A stretch of DNA of 64,000 bases from an uncultured Collinsella sp. (GTDB lineage: Bacteria; Actinomycetota; Coriobacteriia; Coriobacteriales; Coriobacteriaceae): positions 1-64,000 of the forward strand of contig CASDZW010000006.1 of NCBI GenBank assembly GCA_949285915.1. Direction: 5' to 3'. Positions 17,304-26,803 of the stretch are shown here, one piece after another. The notes beneath the pieces were generated by a model that saw nothing but the letters and a program-made list of their open reading frames with translations, was not told the origin of the DNA and searched no databases. How positions within the stretch are numbered: the first letter of the stretch is position 1; every line of letters begins with the position of its first letter. A program made the translations under genes and the position numbers.

Positions 17304-18332
17304 ATGCCAGCTATGCCAAATACCGTCCTGCTCGGCCATGGCTCGGGCGGTCAGATGATGAAGCGCATCATCGATGAGGTCTTCTACGAGGCATTCGGCT
17401 CCCCCGAGCTCCTCGCAGGAAACGATGCCGGCGTCGCGGCCCTGCCTGCGACCGGGCGCATCGCCCTTTCTACCGACAGCTTTGTGGTGACGCCCCATTT
17501 CTTCCCCGGCGGCGACATCGGGCGCCTTGCTGTGTGCGGAACGGTAAACGACGTTGCCACCTCCGGCGCGCGCGTCCGCTACCTCTCGTGCGGCTTCATT
17601 CTGGAGGAAGGATTCCCCCTCGCCGACCTGCGCCGCATCTGCGCCAGCATGGCCGAGGCCGCGCGCGAGGCAGGCGTGTCCATCATCACGGGCGACACCA
17701 AGGTCGTGGAACGCGGCGGCGCCGATGGCGTCTACATCAATACGGCCGGCGTGGGCGAGGTACCCGCCGGCATCGAGCTCTCGGGCGCCAGCTGCAAACC
17801 CAGCGACATCGTCCTGCTCTCGGGTACCCTCGGCGATCACGGCATCGCCATCATGAGCCAGCGCGAGGGCCTGAGCTTTGAGACCACCATCAAAAGCGAT
17901 GCCGCCCCGCTCAACCATCTCATCGCCGCCGTTCTCGAGGCGGCACCGCATACCCGCTGCTTCCGCGACCCCACGCGCGGCGGTCTTGCAAGTACGCTCA
18001 ACGAGTTCGCCGCCGCGAGCAACGTCTCCATCGAGGTCGACGAAGAGGCGGTCCCCGTCTCCCCCGCCGTACGCGGCGCCTGCGAGATGCTCGGCTACGA
18101 CGTCTTCCAGGTAGCCAATGAGGGCAAGATGGTCGCCGTCGTGCCCGCCGAGGAGGCAAACGCGGCACTCGCCGCCATGCAGGGTGCCCCGTACGGTGCA
18201 AACGCCGCCATCATCGGGCGCGTAGGCGAGCCGCATGAGGGCGCGCATGCCCAAGTCCGCGTGCGGACCGCTTGGGGCGCCACCCGCGTACTCGACATGC
18301 TCGTGGGCGAACAGCTCCCCCGCATCTGCTAA
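17304..18332 (+). CDS. hypE: Hydrogenase maturation protein HypE
   Basis: ATP-dependent dehydratase of the PurM/AIR synthetase fold that turns its C-terminal thiocarboxamide into thiocyanate. The 342 residues start with LLGHGSGGQMMKRII and contain STDSFVVTPHFFPGGDIGRLAVCGTVNDVA, GDTKVVERG, DPTRGGLASTLNEFA and the obligatory C-terminal PRIC ending with the modified cysteine. The ATG at 17304 follows TCGGGAGGCCCC. It completes hypC-D-E; hypA and hypB are not in the window and must lie elsewhere, as must the hydrogenase subunits. Confidence 0.97.
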   Translation: MPAMPNTVLLGHGSGGQMMKRIIDEVFYEAFGSPELLAGNDAGVAALPATGRIALSTDSFVVTPHFFPGGDIGRLAVCGTVNDVATSGARVRYLSCGFILEEGFPLADLRRICASMAEAAREAGVSIITGDTKVVERGGADGVYINTAGVGEVPAGIELSGASCKPSDIVLLSGTLGDHGIAIMSQREGLSFETTIKSDAAPLNHLIAAVLEAAPHTRCFRDPTRGGLASTLNEFAAASNVSIEVDEEAVPVSPAVRGACEMLGYDVFQVANEGKMVAVVPAEEANAALAAMQGAPYGANAAIIGRVGEPHEGAHAQVRVRTAWGATRVLDMLVGEQLPRIC

Positions 18333-18397
18333 GCGCCGACCCCCGGCAGCGCCATCGCAAGCAACAGCCGACCGCTCACACTATTTGAAGGGCACGT

Positions 18398-19072
18398 ATG
18401 AACTTCACCCACGTCATTTTTGACCTCGACGGAACGCTCCTCAACACGCTTGAGGACCTTGCTGCCGCCGGAAACCACACCTGCGCTGCTCATGGTTGGC
18501 CAACCTTCACGCCCGACCAGTACCGCTATAAGGTGGGAAACGGCCAGCCCAAGCTTATCGAGCGCATCATCCCGGCCGAATACGCTGGTGACGGGCGCAT
18601 GTTCGAGCAGGTCATTGGTGAGTTTCGCGCCTACTACAACGCGCATAAGGAAGACCACACGGCGCCCTATCCCGGTGTGATTGACATGCTCGACACCCTG
18701 CGAGACGCCGGCGTGCACCTGGCCGTCCTGTCAAATAAGGATCATCCGGCGGCCGAACCCCTTGTTGCACGCTACTTTGGCGCGCGCTTTGATCTAGTCC
18801 AGGGCCGCATCGACGCCTATCCGCCCAAGCCCGCCGCGCCTATCACCCGCTATGTGCTCGACCAGCTCGAGGCCGATCCCGCTAGCACACTCTATGTGGG
18901 CGATAGCAACGTCGACGTGGCGACCGGACACAACGCCGGGCTCGCCGTTGCGGGGGTATCCTGGGGATTTCGCGGCAGAGGCGAGTTGGAGGCCGCGGGA
19001 GCGGACTACCTGGTCGACACACCCGCTGAGCTGGCAGAACTTATCTGCGCCCCGACAAACGAAACGCGTTAA
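18398..19072 (+). CDS. HAD-superfamily hydrolase, phosphoglycolate-phosphatase-like
   Basis: Protein of 224 residues with all HAD motifs: motif I FDLDGTLLNT (9-18, nucleophile and acid/base Asp), motif II VLSNKD, motif III around YPPKPAAP and motif IV YVGDSNVDVATGHNAG. A helical cap between motifs I and II places it near Gph/PgmB-type phosphatases. Possible substrates include phosphoglycolate or a sugar phosphate; the sequence does not decide. It starts 65 bp after hypE in the same direction and may be co-transcribed. It converges on a membrane-protein gene with only one base between stop codons. Confidence 0.85.
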   Translation: MNFTHVIFDLDGTLLNTLEDLAAAGNHTCAAHGWPTFTPDQYRYKVGNGQPKLIERIIPAEYAGDGRMFEQVIGEFRAYYNAHKEDHTAPYPGVIDMLDTLRDAGVHLAVLSNKDHPAAEPLVARYFGARFDLVQGRIDAYPPKPAAPITRYVLDQLEADPASTLYVGDSNVDVATGHNAGLAVAGVSWGFRGRGELEAAGADYLVDTPAELAELICAPTNETR

Positions 19073-19073
19073 T

Positions 19074-19649
19074 TTACACACTGAGACGCCAGCTCGCAAA
19101 GGCACAGATAAGGCCGATGGCGAGCACCGCAATCGCGCCCGAAATATCGACAAGAACCCCTGCTGCCCCGCGGCGCTCACGCCACTCCGAGAGCTCTCCG
19201 CCGGTCACCGGCCACATGCGCCACAAGATGAGCGCCATACCCGCAAGGCCCACAAGGTTCTGCAGAAACGCCTCGGCGCAGATGAGGCCAATGACATTGC
19301 CGAGGGCATATCCCCCGTCGCCCGCGGCGTAGTGACGGTACGCAAAGCGCAAGATCCAAGCGGCGAGCGGCTGCGCCATAGCGGCGATAAAGCTCACGGC
19401 AAAGGCGGGGTCACTGCGCATGGCCTCTTCGAGACCCATGCCCGCAACCGATGAGTAGCCCACCAGCGCAAACGGAAAGATCACCAAGATGACCTGCACG
19501 GTCATAACGATACGATGCGTAAGCTGCTCACGTTTGGACGAGAGGTTGCGCGGGGACGACGCCACGGCAAGCTCCCGCTCGGCGACATCCGTTCGCGACG
19601 AGCGTCGCGCCGCCGCTGCCTGTGCACGCGTCATCTTCTTCTTGCCCAT
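19074..19649 (-). CDS. Conserved membrane protein of unknown function
   Basis: Protein of 191 residues. The first 45 residues are basic and Ala-rich (MGKKKMTRAQAAAARRSSR), followed by four hydrophobic segments: MTVQVILVIFPFALVGYSSVAGM, AFAVSFIAAMAQPLAAWIL, NVIGLICAEAFLQNLVGLAGMALIL and AGVLVDISGAIAVLAIGLICAF. The ATG at 19649 has GGAGGAG five bases upstream; a GTG two codons earlier lies too close to that site. I do not recognise a family. The positively charged N-terminus should be cytoplasmic. It is transcribed toward hypE/HAD and ends one base from the HAD stop. Confidence 0.75.
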   Translation of the reverse strand: MGKKKMTRAQAAAARRSSRTDVAERELAVASSPRNLSSKREQLTHRIVMTVQVILVIFPFALVGYSSVAGMGLEEAMRSDPAFAVSFIAAMAQPLAAWILRFAYRHYAAGDGGYALGNVIGLICAEAFLQNLVGLAGMALILWRMWPVTGGELSEWRERRGAAGVLVDISGAIAVLAIGLICAFASWRLSV

Positions 19650-19725
19650 AGCCACTCCTCCGTCTCAATCTATCCTCGGTCATCAGCTAATCCCCGCCCG
19701 CATGTGGGACACTTGTCGCTGGCAA

Positions 19726-19823
19726 GCCGGCCAAACGCTCCCGAAGGGCGTTTCCCGCAGGCACGGGCGCGCGAAGCGCGCACCCGTGCCGAGGACCACG
19801 CCCGAAGGGAGCGTTCGGCCGGC
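19726..19823 (-). terminator. Large nested hairpin downstream of the second GH4 gene
   Basis: An outer imperfect stem (19726-19752 with 19798-19823) encloses a second hairpin of about 13 bp (19761-19789). It begins 9 bp past the GH4 stop codon and is presumably the operon's 3' end structure; no long U run is visible. Confidence 0.6.
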
Positions 19824-19831
19824 GCCCAAGC

Positions 19832-21271
<1,440 letters not shown>

Positions 21272-21274
21272 TCA

Positions 21275-21305
21275 GGCGGGGCACCGCGCACCGTGGCGCC
21301 CCGCC
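21275..21305 (-). other. Intercistronic hairpin between second EIICB and GH4 genes
   Basis: GGCGGGGC (21275-21282) pairs with GCCCCGCC (21298-21305). It mirrors the element at 8187-8221 in position, not in sequence. Confidence 0.55.
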
Positions 21306-21319
21306 CAAAAGAGGGACCG

Positions 21320-22909
21320 TTAGAGCAGCTGCTCAAAGACGTCGCGGACCTTGGGAACCGACAGGCCAATGATGACCTGCATGTTCTTGCCATTCTTGGC
21401 AATGCCGTGCGTGCCGATGGCCTTGAAGTTGGCCTCCGGGGCCACAAGAGACTCGTCGTGGACGTTCACGCGCAGACGGGTGGCGCAGTTGGTGACGTCG
21501 ATGACGTTCTCGCGCCCGCCGAGCAGATCGAGGATGTTCTCGGCAAGGATCTTGCGCTCCTCGGCCTTGCTACCGGCGACCTCCTTGGAGGCGGCGGCAC
21601 CGCTCTGGGCGGCCTTGAACTCGGCCTTGGTCTTGAGGGAGACCTCGACGTCGTCATCCTCGCGACCAGGGGTCTTGAAGTCGAACTTCAGGATGAGGAA
21701 GCGGAAGACCACGACCCAGATGGCGCTGAAGGCAAGGCCGATGGCGATCGAGAGCAGGTACTGCAGGCCATAGGTGGCGCCGAGCGGCAGGAAGTCCCAG
21801 GACGCCATGGAGATGATGCCGCCGTCGAAGATACCCACGGTACCCACGAGGTTCTGCACCATGCAGAGCGTCGCACCAAGGATGGAGTGCACCACAAAGA
21901 GCTGCGGGGCGATGAACAGGAACGTAAAGTCGAGAGGCTCGGTGATGCCGCAGAGCATGGCGGTGAGGCCGACCGGGATGAGGAGCGTCTTGGTCTCCTT
22001 GCGGCGCTCGGGCTTAGCCGTCAGGTAGAAGGCGATGCAGACACCGAGGGAACCAAAGACCTTGGTCCAACCGGGGCAGGTGTAGGCAGCCCACGGTGCG
22101 GCCTCGGCAAGGGGCTCGCCGGACGCGGCAAGCGTGGGCAGGATGGTGGCCCACTGCGGGTAGATGCCGCCGGAGACAGCAGCGTCTGCATAGTAGAACG
22201 GGGTGTAGATGAAGTGATGGAGGCCGGTGGGGATGAGGATGCGCTCGAGGAACGCAAAGACCCACACGCCCATGGCGCCCGTGGAGAGGATGAAGCCCTG
22301 GAAGAGCTGGATGCCGTGCTGGATCGGCGGCCAGACCACGCAGGCGATGATGGCGCACGGCAGCATCACAAAGAACGAGACGGCGTAGACAAAGACCGAG
22401 CCGCCAAAGACGCCGAGCCAGTCGGGAAGCTCGGTATCGAAGAACTTGTTGTGGAGCATCACGGTGATGCCCGAGATGATGAGTGCACCCATCATGCCCA
22501 TGTCGAGCGTCTTGATGCTCGCGATGGTGGCAAGACCCGTGCCGCTTGCGGCCTCGACGGAGAAGTCCACGCCAAAGACGCCGCCCCACTGGGCGAGGAT
22601 CGTATTAACGAAGTAGTTGAACGTGAGGTATGCGGCGAGCGACTCCATGCAGGCACGCGCCTGCTGGTGCGTGGCGAGCGTAATGGGCAGCGCAACGCAG
22701 AACAGAAGCGGCATCTGGTTGAAGAGCGTCCAACCGCCCTGGAGCAGGACGTTCCAGCAGTCGTACCAGGGGTTGCCGGCAACCGCCAGCGACCCAAAGA
22801 TGGCTTCGGTGGTAAACAGCGTGCCCAGGCCGACCACGATGCCCGAGAAGGCAAAGAGGATCGCCGGGGTGTACATGGCACCACCGAACTTTTGGATTTT
22901 CTGCATCAT
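21320..22909 (-). CDS. PTS EIICB transporter, alpha-glucoside/maltose type (second)
   Basis: Protein of 529 residues. The N-terminal EIIC domain begins MMQKIQKFGGAMYTPAILFAFSGIVVG and carries FLERILIPTGLHHF and GITEPLDFTFLF, hallmarks of the glucose/maltose EIIC family. The EIIB domain is C-terminal with the active cysteine in DVTNCATRLRVNVHD. There is no EIIA. The start at 22909 (ATGATG) follows GGGAGGTTCTCTGTC. Its promoter region holds two TTGTCTAGACAA-type operators with TACAAT, a probable -10, between them. It is divergent from a zinc dehydrogenase. About 30% of residues look identical to the first EIICB by eye, so this is not a recent duplication. Confidence 0.92.
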   Translation of the reverse strand: MMQKIQKFGGAMYTPAILFAFSGIVVGLGTLFTTEAIFGSLAVAGNPWYDCWNVLLQGGWTLFNQMPLLFCVALPITLATHQQARACMESLAAYLTFNYFVNTILAQWGGVFGVDFSVEAASGTGLATIASIKTLDMGMMGALIISGITVMLHNKFFDTELPDWLGVFGGSVFVYAVSFFVMLPCAIIACVVWPPIQHGIQLFQGFILSTGAMGVWVFAFLERILIPTGLHHFIYTPFYYADAAVSGGIYPQWATILPTLAASGEPLAEAAPWAAYTCPGWTKVFGSLGVCIAFYLTAKPERRKETKTLLIPVGLTAMLCGITEPLDFTFLFIAPQLFVVHSILGATLCMVQNLVGTVGIFDGGIISMASWDFLPLGATYGLQYLLSIAIGLAFSAIWVVVFRFLILKFDFKTPGREDDDVEVSLKTKAEFKAAQSGAAASKEVAGSKAEERKILAENILDLLGGRENVIDVTNCATRLRVNVHDESLVAPEANFKAIGTHGIAKNGKNMQVIIGLSVPKVRDVFEQLL

Positions 22910-23043
22910 GACAGAGAACCTCCCTTTCTCCCCGCAGATACCCGTGCGGGTGTCTGCGTGGTGCAGGTATGCATCCGAAGAGTCCCAAAGACACATCGCG
23001 CCGGCTCGAGTGCCTCCCCTTCTAGCGGCATCATACGCTCTAG

Positions 23044-23075
23044 TTGTCTAGACAAGATTGTACCTGTCTAGACAA
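23044..23075. promoter_or_regulatory. Tandem GntR operators TTGTCTAGACAA flanking the EIICB -10
   Basis: TTGTCTAGACAA (23044-23055) is a perfect 12-bp palindrome. CTGTCTAGACAA (23064-23075) differs by one base and lies exactly 20 bp away, on the same DNA face. On the minus strand TACAAT lies between them, so a bound repressor would block the EIICB promoter. Similar half-sites precede the GntR gene at 24553. Confidence 0.75.
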
Positions 23076-23079
23076 TAGA

Positions 23080-23110
23080 TAAACGGTAGCTATTTACCGG
23101 TAAACGGTAG
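23080..23110. promoter_or_regulatory. Palindrome TTTACCGGTAAA with flanking direct repeats
   Basis: TTTACCGGTAAA (23093-23104) is a perfect palindrome; TAAACGGTAG occurs on each side (23080-23089 and 23101-23110). It may be the site of a second regulator for the divergent promoters. The remaining 23111-23240 interval is AT-rich with no gene. Confidence 0.4.
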
Positions 23111-23242
23111 ATCACAGGATCATGGCGGATTTCATCGCCTGTAACTCTCCATTCTTTCTGCTGGTAACTCATATCGTTATGTAAAGGTATCTATCATCAC
23201 TTCATTTTGTATATTTCGATTCGTACTATAGATAGAAACTTT

Positions 23243-23258
23243 ACTTGTCTAGATAAGT
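23243..23258 (+). promoter_or_regulatory. Third GntR operator, in front of the dehydrogenase gene
   Basis: ACTTGTCTAGATAAGT is a 16-bp near-palindrome with the core TTGTCTAGATAA (one base off the other sites). It lies about 78 bp before the dehydrogenase start, so both divergent genes probably share one regulator. Confidence 0.65.
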
Positions 23259-23335
23259 CTGGTTTGTTAGACTGTCCGCAACATATATCTTTGCCGCGGT
23301 TGCGATACCGGGCGAGCAAGCTGGGGAGGACCAAA

Positions 23336-24361
23336 ATGAAAAGCGCGATGTTCTATGGAAAGCACGACCTGCGCATCGAGGAGGCGCCCAAGCCCGCCGT
23401 GGGTCCGCACGACGTCCTCATCCAGGTGAAGGCGTGCGGCGTCTGCGGGACCGACGTTCATATCTACGAGGGCGATAAGGGTGCCGCCGACGTGACACCG
23501 CCCACGATCTTGGGCCATGAGTTCTCCGGCGTTGTCGCCGAGGTGGGTTGTGAGGTGAGCGACTTTGCCGTGGGCGATCGCGTCTGCATCGACCCCAACC
23601 ATCCGTGCGGCTGCTGCGAGCCCTGCCGTGACGGCATCAACCATTACTGCGAGCACATGACCGGCTACGGCACCACCGTCAACGGCGGCTTTGCCGAGTA
23701 CTGCGCAGTCGACGCGCAGCAGGTGTACAAGCTCGGCCCCAATACGAGCTTTGAGCAGGGCGCCATGACCGAGCCGGTTGCCTGCTGCCTGCACGGCATC
23801 GACATGTGCAACATCCACCCCGGCAGTTCCGTGGTGGTCATCGGCGGCGGCATGATCGGCCTTATCATGATGCAGCTCGCCCGCATCTCGGGCGCCACCA
23901 AGATCGCGCTTTTGGAGCCCGTTGCGGGCAAGCGCGCCGTTGCCGAGCAGCTCGGCGCCGACCTTACCGTCGACTCCATCAACGACGACCCCGTCGCGCG
24001 CCTTGCCGAGGCCGGCTTTGGCAACATCGACGTCGTGATTGAGTGCGTGGGCAAGCCCGTCACCATCGAGCAGGCCATTCAAATCGCCGGCCACAAGGCG
24101 ACCGTCATGATGTTTGGTCTCACCAAGCCCGACGAGACCATTACCGTGAAGCCCTTCGAGATCTTCCAGAAGGAGCTCGTGCTCACCTCGTCCTACATCA
24201 ACCCCTACACGCAGCGCCGTGCCCTTGCGCTCATCGACTCGGGCCGTCTCGACGTGTCGAGCATGGTGCATGCCGTCGCAAGCCTGGAGGAGCTGCCGGA
24301 TATCCTCGGCAAGCCCGAGGTCCGCGCCCTCGGCAAGTACATCATCTCGCCCGAGAAGTAA
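23336..24361 (+). CDS. Zinc-dependent medium-chain dehydrogenase (sorbitol/threonine dehydrogenase-like)
   Basis: NAD(P)-dependent polyol or sugar-alcohol dehydrogenase of 341 residues. Catalytic zinc ligands fit C37 (ACGVCGTD) and H61-E62 (GHEFSG); the structural zinc cysteines are CIDPNHPCGCCEPCRDGINHYC; the nucleotide fold is VVVIGGGMIGLIMMQLARISGA. The ATG at 23336 follows GGGGAGGACCAAA; the in-frame sequence upstream lies in the operator region. It is divergent from, and shares operators with, the second EIICB/GH4 operon. That suggests the imported sugar is accompanied by oxidation or reduction of a polyol; the exact substrate is unknown. A strong terminator follows. Confidence 0.85.
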   Translation: MKSAMFYGKHDLRIEEAPKPAVGPHDVLIQVKACGVCGTDVHIYEGDKGAADVTPPTILGHEFSGVVAEVGCEVSDFAVGDRVCIDPNHPCGCCEPCRDGINHYCEHMTGYGTTVNGGFAEYCAVDAQQVYKLGPNTSFEQGAMTEPVACCLHGIDMCNIHPGSSVVVIGGGMIGLIMMQLARISGATKIALLEPVAGKRAVAEQLGADLTVDSINDDPVARLAEAGFGNIDVVIECVGKPVTIEQAIQIAGHKATVMMFGLTKPDETITVKPFEIFQKELVLTSSYINPYTQRRALALIDSGRLDVSSMVHAVASLEELPDILGKPEVRALGKYIISPEK

Positions 24362-24410
24362 CGGCGCGCTTACCGCCGGACGCCGACAATCCCGCAACCA
24401 CCGTGCTCCC

Positions 24411-24445
24411 GCCCCGCTCGCTCTCCCCGCGAGCGGGGCTTTCTT
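24411..24445 (+). terminator. Terminator after the dehydrogenase gene
   Basis: GCCCCGCTCG (24411-24420) pairs with CGAGCGGGGC (24430-24439) and is followed by TTTCTT. Confidence 0.85.
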
Positions 24446-24490
24446 GCAGATGAGGTGCGCTCCATGCCGATGAGAGATGCGGTTCGTGCG

Positions 24491-24541
24491 TTGACGCTGC
24501 CGGGGCAAGTCGCTACGCTTGGATAGACAAGTTGTAGACAA
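24491..24541 (+). promoter_or_regulatory. Promoter and operator of the first GntR gene
   Basis: TTGACG (24491-24496) and TACGCT (24514-24519) have a 17-bp spacer. TAGACAA (24524-24530) and TTGTAGACAA (24532-24541) follow at once; they match halves of the TTGTCTAGACAA operator and suggest autoregulation. Confidence 0.6.
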
Positions 24542-24552
24542 GGAACGGCAAA

Positions 24553-25287
24553 ATGTCGAAGTCAGTTTTTCAGGATATCTTCGCCGACATCAAGCAGGCC
24601 ATCGAAAACGGCGACTATCCCTACCAATCCTACCTCCCCTCCGAGAACGAGCTGAAGGAGCTCTATAACTGCTCGCGCACCACGGTGCGCCGCGCGCTGG
24701 CGAGCCTTGCCGCCGAGGGCTATGTGCAACCGCAGCAGGGCAAGGGCGTGCGCGTCATCCGCGATGCCTCCGGTGAGCCGCCGCGTGGCATGGACGGGCT
24801 CGAGACCTTCAAAGAGATTGCCGTACGCCGCGGCTTTACGCTTGTGACCAAGGTGAACGTCTTTGAGCTGCTGGTTGCCGACGAGGCGCTCTCACGCATC
24901 ACAGGCTTTCCCGAGGGCAGCGACCTTACCCGCGTGAAGCGCATCCGCTATGCAGACGGCGTTGCGGTGGGCAGCGACGACAGCTACTACCTCAGCTCAA
25001 CGGTGCCCGGCCTCACGCCGGAGCTCGCCGAAGACTCCATCTACCGGTATCTGGAGGAGGACCTCGGCATAAAAATCGGAACGGGCACGCGCGATGTGAC
25101 CGTGGAGCACCCCACTAAAGAGGACCGTCGCTGCCTTGATTTGGGTGACTTCGACAGCCTGGCCGTCGTGCGCGGTAAAACCTACCGCATCGACGGCACG
25201 CTTATGGAATACACCGAGACCAAGCAGGTGCCCTCGTTCTTTGCGCTGCACGAGACGGTGCTGCGCTCGGGCATCCCCCGCGGCTAG
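24553..25287 (+). CDS. GntR/HutC-family (UTRA domain) regulator, probable repressor of the second EIICB operon
   Basis: Protein of 244 residues. An N-terminal winged helix (IFADIKQAIENGDYPYQSYLPSENELKELYNCSRTTVRRALASLAAEGYVQPQQGKGVRV) is followed by a UTRA ligand domain (about 80-240). The overall layout is that of TreR, the trehalose-6-phosphate regulator, so a phospho-disaccharide effector is plausible. The ATG at 24553 follows AAGGAACGGCAAA. Sites resembling TTGTCTAGACAA lie directly in front of it and in the 22.9-23.3 kb divergent promoter region, making it the likely repressor of the EIICB/GH4 operon and the dehydrogenase. A second regulator with about half its residues the same is at 26038. 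Confidence 0.88.
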   Translation: MSKSVFQDIFADIKQAIENGDYPYQSYLPSENELKELYNCSRTTVRRALASLAAEGYVQPQQGKGVRVIRDASGEPPRGMDGLETFKEIAVRRGFTLVTKVNVFELLVADEALSRITGFPEGSDLTRVKRIRYADGVAVGSDDSYYLSSTVPGLTPELAEDSIYRYLEEDLGIKIGTGTRDVTVEHPTKEDRRCLDLGDFDSLAVVRGKTYRIDGTLMEYTETKQVPSFFALHETVLRSGIPRG

Positions 25288-25300
25288 GCGCCCCCCGCAA

Positions 25301-25840
25301 CTAGGCGCCCTGCCGCGCGGCAACGGGCCCCGTGGCGGGCAGCGGGAGCCGATGCTCGCCGGGATGCTCGTTGTCGCGGAACTTCCCCACCATATCGAGC
25401 ACCTTCAGGCGCCAGACCGTGGTCGCGGGCACCGTCTTGGGGTTGAAGGGAAAATCGTCCTCGTGATAATGACGCATGAGGATCTTGAGGCCGGCGACCT
25501 TCTGCTCGTCCGGCACCATCTCAATCGTGCCGTGGCCAATGACGCTGCGGTATCCCATGGTGCAGCTCATGCGCTCGTCGTAGAAAATGAAGCGATGGTC
25601 GCAGTCCACCTCAAACGTGGCCCGGTTGTCTTGGGCGATAAGGTCGAGCTTTCTGCCCCGGCGGGCGCTGTGAAAGTACAGGTAGACCTGCTCGCCCTCA
25701 ACATCCAGCCCAAAGTTCAACGGGACCACGTAGGGAAACCCCGTCTCGGGGTCGTTCAGCGCAATGCGGCATGCGTCGCAGTCACGCAAGATGGCAAGCT
25801 GCTCGCCCAAATCGGTAATCTCACGGTCTTTTCGAATCAT
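25301..25840 (-). CDS. Pyridoxamine-5'-phosphate-oxidase-like flavoprotein (NimA-like)
   Basis: Split-barrel FMN-binding protein of 179 residues. The pattern MIRKDREITD...ILRDCDACRIALNDPETGFPYVVPLNFG, YFHSARRGRKLDLI, FEVDCDHRF, SVIGHGTIEMV fits the family annotated as nitroimidazole-resistance (NimA/B) or PNPOx-like proteins. The ATG at 25840 follows GTGGGAGATGGCC. It converges on the first GntR gene and diverges from the second; a TGTTCGTACAA operator at 25916 lies 76 bp upstream, so it may belong to the second GntR regulon. Actual drug inactivation cannot be inferred from sequence alone. Confidence 0.82.
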   Translation of the reverse strand: MIRKDREITDLGEQLAILRDCDACRIALNDPETGFPYVVPLNFGLDVEGEQVYLYFHSARRGRKLDLIAQDNRATFEVDCDHRFIFYDERMSCTMGYRSVIGHGTIEMVPDEQKVAGLKILMRHYHEDDFPFNPKTVPATTVWRLKVLDMVGKFRDNEHPGEHRLPLPATGPVAARQGA

Positions 25841-25915
25841 GGCCGTCCATCTCCCACAAGTAGATTCTGCCGTACGGGCACATCACGGGTACCGATGCAT
25901 CACATCTTGGCAAGC

Positions 25916-25928
25916 CTGTTCGTACAAG
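25916..25928. promoter_or_regulatory. GntR operator CTGTTCGTACAAG
   Basis: Shares TGTTCGTACAA with the site at 9958-9975 and with the site at 26013. It is placed in the divergent region between the flavoprotein gene and the second GntR gene. Confidence 0.6.
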
Positions 25929-26011
25929 TCAAGTGTGTACCGCCCCCCTGTAAACGGCGCGAAACGACCGTCGCGCGGCATGCTGCCTGAGAGCGGTATG
26001 ATGGTAAAAGC

Positions 26012-26025
26012 ATGTTCGTACAACA
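26012..26025. promoter_or_regulatory. GntR operator ATGTTCGTACAACA, next to the second GntR start
   Basis: The core TGTTCGTACAA lies 15 bp before the GTG start and just downstream of TATGAT (25997-26002), a possible -10. This fits autorepression. Confidence 0.6.
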
Positions 26026-26037
26026 AGAGGTGGTCTT

Positions 26038-26763
26038 GTGCCTAAGACGGTCTTTTTAAACATCTACCGCGACCTGCGCGAGCGCATTGAGGACGGAACG
26101 TATGGCTACCAGGAGTTCCTCCCCTCGGAAAACGAGCTCACGCAGGAGTTCTCCTGCTCGCGGAGCTCGATCCGCCGTGCGCTTGGCATGCTCGCCCAAG
26201 ACGGCTACGTGCAGGCGCAGCAGGGCAAGGGCGTGCGCGTGATCCGCAACCCCGCTATCGCCAAGCGGGACGGCTACATTGGGCTCGAGACCTTCAACGA
26301 GCTCGCCGGCCGCTGCGGGTTCTCTCCCCGCACCGAACCGATTATCTGCGAGGAAATCGTCGCAGACGAGGAGCTCGCCCAGCTGACCGGTTTTGAGGAG
26401 GGCAGCCGCCTTGCGCACATCCTGCGCGCCCGCTATGCGGACGGCGTTGCCATCTCCACCGACGACAGTTATTATCTGGCCGACGCGGTGCCCGGCCTCA
26501 CGCCTGAGGTAGTTGCGCACTCGGTCTACGCCTACCTCGAGGGGACCCTCGGCATACGCATCGCCACAAGCCGCCGCGTCATCACCATCGAAGCGGCAAG
26601 CGACACCGATCGCCGCATCCTCGATCTGGACGGCCTCAACGCGGTGGGCGTGATGCGCTCGCACACTTTTGACGCCGATGGCATCATGATCGAATACACT
26701 GAGTCCCATCAGAAGCCGGGCTTCTTTGCCTTTAGCGAGACCGCCCTGCGCCCGACCCACTGA
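26038..26763 (+). CDS. GntR/HutC-family (UTRA domain) regulator, probable regulator of the first EIICB operon
   Basis: Protein of 241 residues: winged helix (PKTVFLNIYRDLRERIEDGTYGYQEFLPSENELTQEFSCSRSSIRRALGMLAQDGYVQAQQGKGVRV) plus UTRA domain with SRLAHILRARYADGVAISTDDSYYL. The GTG at 26038 has AAGAGGTGG upstream. Its own promoter region carries two TGTTCGTACAA sites; the only other such palindrome I found is 16 kb away in front of the EIICB gene at 9853. I infer that it controls that operon in trans. The strong similarity to the regulator at 24553 suggests duplication followed by divergence of operator specificity, alongside duplication of the transport operons. Confidence 0.87.
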   Translation: MPKTVFLNIYRDLRERIEDGTYGYQEFLPSENELTQEFSCSRSSIRRALGMLAQDGYVQAQQGKGVRVIRNPAIAKRDGYIGLETFNELAGRCGFSPRTEPIICEEIVADEELAQLTGFEEGSRLAHILRARYADGVAISTDDSYYLADAVPGLTPEVVAHSVYAYLEGTLGIRIATSRRVITIEAASDTDRRILDLDGLNAVGVMRSHTFDADGIMIEYTESHQKPGFFAFSETALRPTH

Positions 26764-26803
26764 GCCCGCGTCGGCAAACCGCGCGCACCTCGAAAGGACG
26801 TCT

